10,967 nt of DNA from Dehalococcoidales bacterium (GTDB taxonomy: Bacteria; Chloroflexota; Dehalococcoidia; Dehalococcoidales; GCA-2688105): positions 1 to 10,967 of the forward strand of contig DAOWJS010000003.1 in the NCBI GenBank assembly GCA_030640255.1, read 5' to 3'. The notes beneath the pieces were generated by a model. It was not told where the DNA came from. It saw only the letters and a list, made by a program, of their open reading frames with translations, and ran no database searches. The first letter of the stretch is position 1. Every line of letters starts with the position of its first letter. Shown here piece by piece: positions 6,118-10,967 of the stretch. The position numbers and the translations under genes are program-made.

Positions 6118-6375
6118 ATGTCTATCGATGAGACTTTAAAGGATATCGTGGTTAGGATTGTGCACTGTGATGAAGAGGTTCTTACTCCTACCAGTACCTG
6201 GCAGGATATAAAAGCCGACTCCCTAGACATGGTTCAAGTGCTGGTAGCTGTGGAGGATACCTTTGATATTGAGGTTCCCGATGAGGACCTCGGCGAACTC
6301 AAAAATTTGGGTGAGTTTGTTAAATATATTGAAACCCGGTTAGCCGAGAAGGGCACTGCGAAGGGCACTGCTTGA
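6118..6375 (+). CDS. Acyl carrier protein
   Basis: This 85-residue acidic protein is the carrier to which growing acyl chains are attached through 4'-phosphopantetheine. The attachment site is Ser35 in the ADSLDMVQ motif (33-40), followed by the typical EDTFDIEVPDED recognition helix region (46-57). AAAGGAG (6104-6110) at 7 nt gives a strong start, and it overlaps the end of plsX. The last residues (EKGTAKGTA) come from a perfect 12-bp tandem duplication at 6348-6371 that adds a short tail beyond the normal fold and should not affect function. The 77-bp gap to fabF contains a hairpin that could separate ACP expression from that of the downstream enzymes. Confidence 0.95.
   Translation: MSIDETLKDIVVRIVHCDEEVLTPTSTWQDIKADSLDMVQVLVAVEDTFDIEVPDEDLGELKNLGEFVKYIETRLAEKGTAKGTA
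6348..6371 (+). repeat. 12-bp tandem duplication at the 3' end of acpP
   Basis: GAAGGGCACTGC occurs twice, perfectly and head to tail, just before the TGA. It encodes a repeated K-G-T-A unit at the ACP C-terminus. The identity of the copies suggests a recent replication slippage. Confidence 0.9.
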
Positions 6376-6383
6376 AGGCGAGG

Positions 6384-6425
6384 TAGCTCGGCTGACTGAT
6401 AGCTCTGGTGGTATTAGCCGGGCTA
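6384..6425 (+). other. Intercistronic hairpin between acpP and fabF
   Basis: TAGCTCGGCT (6384-6393) pairs with AGCCGGGCTA (6416-6425) in a 10-bp stem with one G-U pair and a 22-nt loop. The downstream bases TAGTTTTG are only weakly T-rich, so it is at best a leaky terminator. RNA processing or 3' protection of the plsX-acpP part of the message is an alternative that would allow more ACP than FabF. Confidence 0.5.
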
Positions 6426-6452
6426 TAGTTTTGAAATTACTGAGGGAGAAGT

Positions 6453-7688
6453 ATGAATAGACGAAGAGTAGTGATTACCGGAATAGGTGCGGTTACTCCT
6501 CTGGGCTTGGATGTGAAGGAGTTCTGGGCAGGATTGTCCACTGGGAAGTCGGGCATTGGCTATATTAGCTATTTTGATACTGGTAACTATCAGGTAAAGG
6601 TAGATGCTGAGGTAAACGGTTTTAACCCTGCCCGGTATATGGATTTAAAAATAGTTGACCGCACTCCCAAGGCGGTTCATTTTGCTATTGCTGCGGCTAA
6701 GGAAGCGGTAGAATTGGCTCGGCTGGATATGACTCAAGAGCCAGCGGAGCGGGTAGGCGTTATCACCTCTACCATGATAGAGAATGATTATATTATTAAA
6801 GGGTTTGAGAACCTTCAGAAGCGGGGTCCGAGAAGAGGTGACCCGCTGTTTATTACTAAGGTAAGCCCGGCAGTGGTATCGTCGCAAATAGGGATGTTAC
6901 TCGGCGCCAAAGGTCCCAATTCCAGCGTGAATAGCCTCTGTGCCAGCGGCGCTGATGCTATGGGGACGGCCCTAAATCATATTCGCTTAGGCTATGCTGA
7001 CGTGATGATAACCGGTGGCGCCGATGCCTCCCTAGAGGCAACCGCTATAGCTGGCTTGAATATGCTGGGAGCCCTATCCCGGGAGACAGACCCGGCTAAG
7101 GCTTCTCGCCCCTTTGACCTTAACCGCAATGGCTTTGTCTATGGTGAGGGGGCGGGGATAGTGATACTGGAGAGCTACGAGCATGCCCAGAAGCGGGGGG
7201 CACCAATTCTGGCTGAGCTAGCTGGTGTTGGCTGGTCATTTGATGCTTATGATGCCACTGCTCCCCAACCGGAAACACAAGCGGTGGCGATAAGTGTTGC
7301 CCTCCAGGATGCAGGCATAAAACCAGAAGAGGTTGATTATATTAATGCCCATGGCACCAGCACCAGGCTAAATGATGCCTGCGAGACCAAGGCGATTAAA
7401 GCCATTTTTAATAAAAATGCCTACCGTATACCCATAAGCTCCAATAAGTCTATGTTCGGGCACATAATAGCCGCCGCTGGCGCTGTTGAGGCGGTTGCCT
7501 CGGTATTAACCATAAATAATGGCATTATCCCGCCAACTATAAATTATGAAACCCCTGACCCGGAGTGCGATTTGGATTATGTGCCTAATGTGGCTCGCCA
7601 GGCAGAGGTAAATGTCTGCCTTTCTAACAGCTTTGGTCTGGGCGGGAACAATTGCTGCCTGGTTATCAAACGCTTCAGTGAAAGATAA
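6453..7688 (+). CDS. 3-oxoacyl-ACP synthase II (FabF, KAS II)
   Basis: This 411-residue thiolase-fold enzyme elongates acyl-ACP with malonyl-ACP. The Cys-His-His triad is present: Cys163 in NSLCASGADAM, His300 in NAHGTSTRLND and His337 in SNKSMFGHIIAAAG. VVITGIGAVTPLG (6-18) and RPFDLNRNGFVYGEG (219-233) are typical of the family. The usual C-terminal GFGGTN loop reads SFGLGGNN (393-400), replacing the Phe gate of KAS II by Leu, and the usual GTSTPLND has Arg in place of Pro. These changes might alter chain-length or branch preference, but the enzyme appears intact. The His-His triad excludes FabH. GAGGGAGAA (6442-6450) precedes the ATG. It ends 1 bp before fabG. Confidence 0.96.
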   Translation: MNRRRVVITGIGAVTPLGLDVKEFWAGLSTGKSGIGYISYFDTGNYQVKVDAEVNGFNPARYMDLKIVDRTPKAVHFAIAAAKEAVELARLDMTQEPAERVGVITSTMIENDYIIKGFENLQKRGPRRGDPLFITKVSPAVVSSQIGMLLGAKGPNSSVNSLCASGADAMGTALNHIRLGYADVMITGGADASLEATAIAGLNMLGALSRETDPAKASRPFDLNRNGFVYGEGAGIVILESYEHAQKRGAPILAELAGVGWSFDAYDATAPQPETQAVAISVALQDAGIKPEEVDYINAHGTSTRLNDACETKAIKAIFNKNAYRIPISSNKSMFGHIIAAAGAVEAVASVLTINNGIIPPTINYETPDPECDLDYVPNVARQAEVNVCLSNSFGLGGNNCCLVIKRFSER

Positions 7689-7689
7689 T

Positions 7690-8451
7690 ATGACATCTCT
7701 GGAATTAGACGGCAAAGTATCACTGGTAACTGGTGCCTCTCGGGGCTTGGGGAAAGCCCATGCTCTGAAGCTTTCTAGCCTTGGTTCTAAGGTGGCGGTC
7801 AATTATGTAGATATAGAGGGTGAATCTAACCAGGCTGACGCTAATAGAGTGGTAGAGGCTATAGTTGGTCAGGGTGGTGAAGCTATCGCTGTGGAGGCAG
7901 ACGTTAGAGATGTGGAAGCGGTGAAGGCTATGGTGGGGGAGGTGGTTGAGCGGTGGGGCAAAATCGATATTCTGGTGAATAATGCCGGCATTACCCGGGA
8001 CAATTTGCTGTTGAGGATGTCAGAGGAAGCCTGGGACGATGTAATTGATACCAATCTAAAGGGTGCCTATTTGTGCACCAAGTTTGTCTTACGCTCAATG
8101 ATGAAGCAAAAGTGGGGACGCATTATTAATATCGCCTCTATCTCCGGGGTAATGGGCACCGCCGGGCAGGGCAACTACTCGGCGTCTAAGGGGGGGCTGA
8201 TTGCCTTTACCAAGAGCATAGCTCGGGAGATGGGCTCTTTGAACATAACGGTCAATGCTATAGCCCCCGGCTTTATTACCACCGATATGACTGATAAGCT
8301 GCCTGCCGAGAGGAAAGAAGCTATCCTATCGTTGATTTCACTGCAACGCTTTGGCCAGCCGGAAGATGTAGCCGAGCTGGTAGCTTTTTTGGCTAGTGAC
8401 CGAGCTGACTATATTACTGGGCAGGTTATTGGCATAGACGGTGGAATATAG
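7690..8451 (+). CDS. 3-oxoacyl-ACP reductase (FabG)
   Basis: This NADPH-type short-chain dehydrogenase reduces 3-oxoacyl-ACP to (R)-3-hydroxyacyl-ACP, the substrate for the HadAB-like pair. The 253 residues show the Rossmann motif TGASRGLG (14-21), NNAG (97-100), and the tetrad Asn122, Ser150, Tyr163 and Lys167 (YSASK at 163-167), plus the terminal ITGQVIGIDGG (242-252). I start it at the ATG at 7690, one base after the fabF stop. The reading frame stays open upstream to 7612, but that extra 26-residue part lies inside fabF, and TSLELDGK is the normal family N-terminus. There is only a weak AAAG before the ATG, so translation probably depends on coupling to fabF. This is the last gene of the operon. 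Confidence 0.96.
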   Translation: MTSLELDGKVSLVTGASRGLGKAHALKLSSLGSKVAVNYVDIEGESNQADANRVVEAIVGQGGEAIAVEADVRDVEAVKAMVGEVVERWGKIDILVNNAGITRDNLLLRMSEEAWDDVIDTNLKGAYLCTKFVLRSMMKQKWGRIINIASISGVMGTAGQGNYSASKGGLIAFTKSIAREMGSLNITVNAIAPGFITTDMTDKLPAERKEAILSLISLQRFGQPEDVAELVAFLASDRADYITGQVIGIDGGI

Positions 8452-8633
8452 TTAATATGCCTCGTTATTCTTCGGCTTTTAGTCAAGCAGTAACACTCAT
8501 CACTTAGCTCATACGATTTACCCTAACCGGTTCGTTTACTGAAAGCATCCTGTTCAGATTAGCTATGGCTGAAGGTAGCCAATGTAGACGGGCGATGAAG
8601 GGTAGGTTATAATAGCTGAGTCGGGGAAGAGCA
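8452..8633. other. Intergenic region between the fatty-acid and rsmI operons
   Basis: No gene is seen. There is no clear intrinsic terminator after fabG; the only pairings are short, such as TGGCT/AGCCA around 8566-8582. The right end carries the rsmI promoter, listed separately. Readthrough from fabG into rsmI is therefore possible. Confidence 0.55.
8585..8613 (+). promoter_or_regulatory. Promoter of the rsmI-metG operon
   Basis: A perfect TATAAT (8608-8613) lies 17 nt after TAGACG (8585-8590, 4 of 6 matches to TTGACA). Predicted initiation is near 8620, leaving a leader of about 14 nt that just includes the GGGGAAGA ribosome binding site (8623-8630). Confidence 0.7.
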
Positions 8634-9449
8634 ATGCCTATCCTTTATGTTGTAGCTACCCCTATTGGTAATTTAGAGGATATTTCCCTGCGTGCCCTCA
8701 GCATCCTGCGTGAAGTGAAGCTTATTGCTGCCGAGGATACACGCCGGACGAAACGACTGCTTACTACTTATGATATTAGGACGCCGATGACGAGTTATCA
8801 TGAGCGCAATAAATGGTCTAAACTGGATTATATTTTAGATTGCCTTGAAGATGGAGATGTGGCTCTGGTTTCTGATGCTGGGACGCCAGGTATGTCTGAC
8901 CCTGGTTATGAACTGATTGTATCCGCTAGCCAGCGGGGCATCCCGGTGGTTCCCATTCCTGGTCCTTCGGTTATTATCACGGCACTGGTTGTCTCCGGAC
9001 TGCCTACGGGTAGGTTTATCTACCTGGGCTTTCTACCTCGTAAGGCTAGTAGCCGGCGGCGTCTTCTGGAATCGGTGGCTGATGAACAGGGCACTATGGT
9101 AGTCTTGGAAGCTCCTCATCGTCTGCTAGCTGCGTTGCATGATATATTGCTTACTCTTGGAGACAGGAAGATAGCGGTTTGTCGTGAACTTACTAAGATT
9201 TATGAGGAAGTTTTCCGGGGGACGATAAGCCAGGCAATTGAGCACTTCACCGAACCAAGGGGAGAGTTTACCCTTGTTATCGAGGGCAAGGGGGAGAAGG
9301 ATAAACCACTGTTAACCGAAGATATTGAGAAGCAGTTACACCATATGCGCCGCTCTGGGGTAATGGCTAAAGAGGCGATAGCCAGATTAGCTGGAGAAAC
9401 CGGTTTATCAAAGAAGGAGCTGTATCAAGCCTGGCTCAGGTTATCCTGA
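8634..9449 (+). CDS. 16S rRNA (cytidine-2'-O)-methyltransferase RsmI
   Basis: RsmI uses S-adenosylmethionine to methylate the 2'-OH of C1402 in the ribosomal decoding centre. The 271-residue tetrapyrrole-methylase-fold protein has the full family signature: VATPIGNLEDIS (7-18), AEDTRRT (33-39), SDAGTPGMSDPG (80-91), PGPS (109-112), GFLPRK (132-137), EAPHRLL (159-165, where most members have ESPHR) and RELTKIYEE (184-192). The C-terminal helical region (about 225-271) is of the usual kind. GGGGAAGA at 8623-8630 sets the ATG. It is the first gene of a translation-related unit with a zinc-ribbon protein and metG. Confidence 0.96.
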   Translation: MPILYVVATPIGNLEDISLRALSILREVKLIAAEDTRRTKRLLTTYDIRTPMTSYHERNKWSKLDYILDCLEDGDVALVSDAGTPGMSDPGYELIVSASQRGIPVVPIPGPSVIITALVVSGLPTGRFIYLGFLPRKASSRRRLLESVADEQGTMVVLEAPHRLLAALHDILLTLGDRKIAVCRELTKIYEEVFRGTISQAIEHFTEPRGEFTLVIEGKGEKDKPLLTEDIEKQLHHMRRSGVMAKEAIARLAGETGLSKKELYQAWLRLS

Positions 9450-9477
9450 GATTTTAGGTATAGGGAGGAGCTGATAA

Positions 9478-9696
9478 ATGCGCCGAGGATGTATATCTGT
9501 AGGAGAAGTCCAGTGTGACGGTTGCCACCGCATTATACCATATCCTGAGCGTTATTTAGCCGTTGATGAAAAGGACGGCGTTGAGGTTGACGAAGGCGAG
9601 ACTTCACACTATTGTGTCGACTGCTGCTTGGCAAAGGGCTATGCTCACTACAAAATAGAGAAGGGAGAGAGGGTACTGACCTTCTTTCCTGAATAA
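9478..9696 (+). CDS. Small zinc-ribbon-like protein of unknown function
   Basis: This 72-residue protein has two cysteine pairs, C13-x2-C16 and C46-x2-C49 (followed by Cys50), plus His44 and His57. It probably binds one zinc ion as a ribbon or treble-clef-like fold. The middle is acidic (DEKDGVEVDEGE, 30-41). I do not recognise a named family. It starts with a strong AGGGAGGAG (9462-9470) at 7 nt, lies 28 bp after rsmI and 23 bp before metG, and has the same strand and spacing as its neighbours. This makes a real co-transcribed gene very likely and hints at an RNA- or translation-linked role, which is inference only. Confidence 0.85.
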   Translation: MRRGCISVGEVQCDGCHRIIPYPERYLAVDEKDGVEVDEGETSHYCVDCCLAKGYAHYKIEKGERVLTFFPE

Positions 9697-9719
9697 GTAT
9701 TTAGTTAGGGAAATAGGTT

Positions 9720-10967
9720 ATGAGCGAGAGAATTCTTGTTTGTGTGGCCTGGCCTTATGCTAATGGTCCGTTGCACCTGGGACAGATTGCTGGAGCCTAT
9801 CTGCCGGCGGATATCTTTGCCCGCTACCACCGCAGTAAGGGGAATGAAGTACTAATGGTATCGGGTTCAGACCAGCATGGCACGCCAATAACCATCAAAG
9901 CTGAGCAGGAAGGGAAAAGCCCTGCCGAAATAGCTACCAGGTATCATCAACAATTTCTTGACTCGTGGCAGAAGCTGGGCATTTCCTTTGACTTATTTAC
10001 TACTACCGGTACTGCCAACCACGCTAAGGTATCACAAGACATTTTTCTTACTCTGCGTGACAAAGGCTATATTTACCGAGCTACAGTATCTCAACCCTTT
10101 TGCCCTAAATGCCAGCGTTTCTTGCCTGACCGCTATATTGAGGGCACCTGCCCCTATTGTAGTTCTCCCGGAGCTAGAGGCGACCAGTGTGATGAATGTA
10201 GTAAGCCGCTAAATCCGGTTGACCTGATTGACCCTCATTGTCGTATATGTGGTACTACTCCCGAATTTAGGGATTCCGAGCACTTCTTTCTAAAATTGAG
10301 CGGGTTTCAAGATGAGCTTTCAGGTTGGGTAGAAAAACAAGGGGGAAAAGGCCAATGGAGACCGAATGTTTATAATCTTACCCAGCGTTATCTGAAGGAG
10401 GGGTTGAAGGATAGGGCTATCACCCGTGATATAGATTGGGGAGTGCCGGTTCCGCTTGAGGGCTTTGAGAATAAGCGACTCTATGTGTGGTTTGAGGCGG
10501 TCATTGGTTATCTTTCAGCAGCTAAGGAATGGGCCAAGTCCAGCGGAGATGAAGAAAAGTGGCGTTCTTTTTGGCAGGATGATGAGGCAAAAGGCTATTA
10601 TTTTATTGGTAAGGACAATATTCCTTTCCATACCCTCATCTGGCCGGCGATGCTTAAAGGTTATGGCGGGCTTAATTTACCGTGGGATATTCCGGCTAAT
10701 GAATTCTTAACTATTGAAGGCAGAAAGCTTTCCACCAGCCGCAATTGGGCGGTCTGGCTGGCTGACTATCTCTCCCGCTATGACCCTGACCCGTTGCGCT
10801 ATTTGCTTTCTGTAAACATGCCGGAGACAGGGGATACTGATTTTTCGTGGCGTGAGTTTGTCCGCCGTAACAATGATGAGCTGGTGGCTACCTATGGGAA
10901 CTTAGTCAATCGGGTGCTTACCTTTGTCTATAAAAACTTTGATGGCTGCGTGCCGACCTATGAAGAC
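9720..10967 (+). CDS. Methionyl-tRNA synthetase, 5' part (runs off the window)
   Basis: The first 416 residues of this class I synthetase, which charges tRNA-Met, are present and open to the window end. WPYANGPLHLGQ (11-22) is the HIGH region; the second histidine usually found there is Gln22. GSDQHGTPI (49-57) follows. The connective domain has four CxxC knuckles (128-131, 144-147, 157-160, 174-177), fitting the two-knuckle-pair zinc type. DIDWGVPVP (237-245), WFEAVIGYLSAA (257-268), FIGKDNIPFHT (295-305) and the KMSKS equivalent KLSTS (336-340) complete the catalytic core. The ATG at 9720 has GGGA 8 nt upstream. The anticodon-binding domain only begins (about 380 on). The coding sequence starts before the frames that open inside it at 9958 and 10456, which are shadows. 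Confidence 0.96.
   Translation, partial: MSERILVCVAWPYANGPLHLGQIAGAYLPADIFARYHRSKGNEVLMVSGSDQHGTPITIKAEQEGKSPAEIATRYHQQFLDSWQKLGISFDLFTTTGTANHAKVSQDIFLTLRDKGYIYRATVSQPFCPKCQRFLPDRYIEGTCPYCSSPGARGDQCDECSKPLNPVDLIDPHCRICGTTPEFRDSEHFFLKLSGFQDELSGWVEKQGGKGQWRPNVYNLTQRYLKEGLKDRAITRDIDWGVPVPLEGFENKRLYVWFEAVIGYLSAAKEWAKSSGDEEKWRSFWQDDEAKGYYFIGKDNIPFHTLIWPAMLKGYGGLNLPWDIPANEFLTIEGRKLSTSRNWAVWLADYLSRYDPDPLRYLLSVNMPETGDTDFSWREFVRRNNDELVATYGNLVNRVLTFVYKNFDGCVPTYED

Noticed and set aside
7612..7689. Longer N-terminus for FabG starting at 7612
   Set aside because: The added 26 residues are out-of-frame fabF sequence, and the ATG at 7690 gives the normal family N-terminus one base after the fabF stop.
9697..9719. 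T-box or SAM riboswitch before metG
   Set aside because: The gap is only 23 bp and the operon leader before rsmI is about 14 nt, so no structured leader fits.
9958..10710. Plus-strand frames of 84 codons at 9958 and 10456
   Set aside because: Both are alternative frames inside metG, whose own frame is open from 9720 to the window end with all synthetase motifs.

Overview
The window is a compact bacterial housekeeping segment with moderate G+C, short gaps and genes on both strands. Several features suggest an uncultured member of the Chloroflexota, most likely class Dehalococcoidia: a CBS-less GuaB3-type IMP-dehydrogenase relative next to a TreT-type trehalose synthase, a fatty-acid operon that uses MaoC-fold dehydratases instead of FabZ, and a MetRS with four CxxC knuckles and a KLSTS loop. 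This placement is an inference from protein character and gene order; no rRNA is present to confirm it.

Left part (1-1541, + strand): a G-rich intergenic stretch with an 18-bp palindrome, a 92-residue glycine-rich membrane protein, a tRNA-Thr(CGT) with encoded CCA, and a 258-residue protein of unrecognised function with a TIM-barrel-like pattern. The last gene carries an in-frame palindrome near its 3' end and meets the next gene stop codon to stop codon with no spacer.

Minus-strand pair (1542-3969): guaB3 (purine nucleotide metabolism) followed by treT (trehalose from NDP-glucose and glucose), probably one transcript from a TTGACT-18-TATAGT promoter in the divergent region 3970-4180.

Plus-strand fatty-acid/phospholipid operon (4181-8451): hadA-like, hadB-like, plsX, acpP, fabF, fabG, with gaps of 1 to 77 bp. 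It supplies the ACP carrier, condensation, ketoreduction and dehydration steps of type II fatty acid synthesis, plus PlsX, which passes the finished acyl chain to phosphate for phospholipid synthesis. Enoyl reductase, FabD and FabH are not in the window. A TTGACA-18-TATATT promoter precedes it. A hairpin at the predicted transcript start shares its half-site with the -35 element, which suggests a dedicated operator or attenuator. A second hairpin separates acpP from fabF.

Right part (8452-10967, + strand): a new promoter with a perfect TATAAT drives rsmI (16S rRNA 2'-O-methylation), a 72-residue zinc-ribbon-like protein of unknown function, and metG (methionyl-tRNA synthetase), which runs off the window end. 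This is a translation-related operon.

No mobile element, CRISPR array or phage gene was seen. The most notable items are the FabZ-less HadAB-type dehydratase arrangement, the fatty-acid operon control region, and the two unrecognised proteins.
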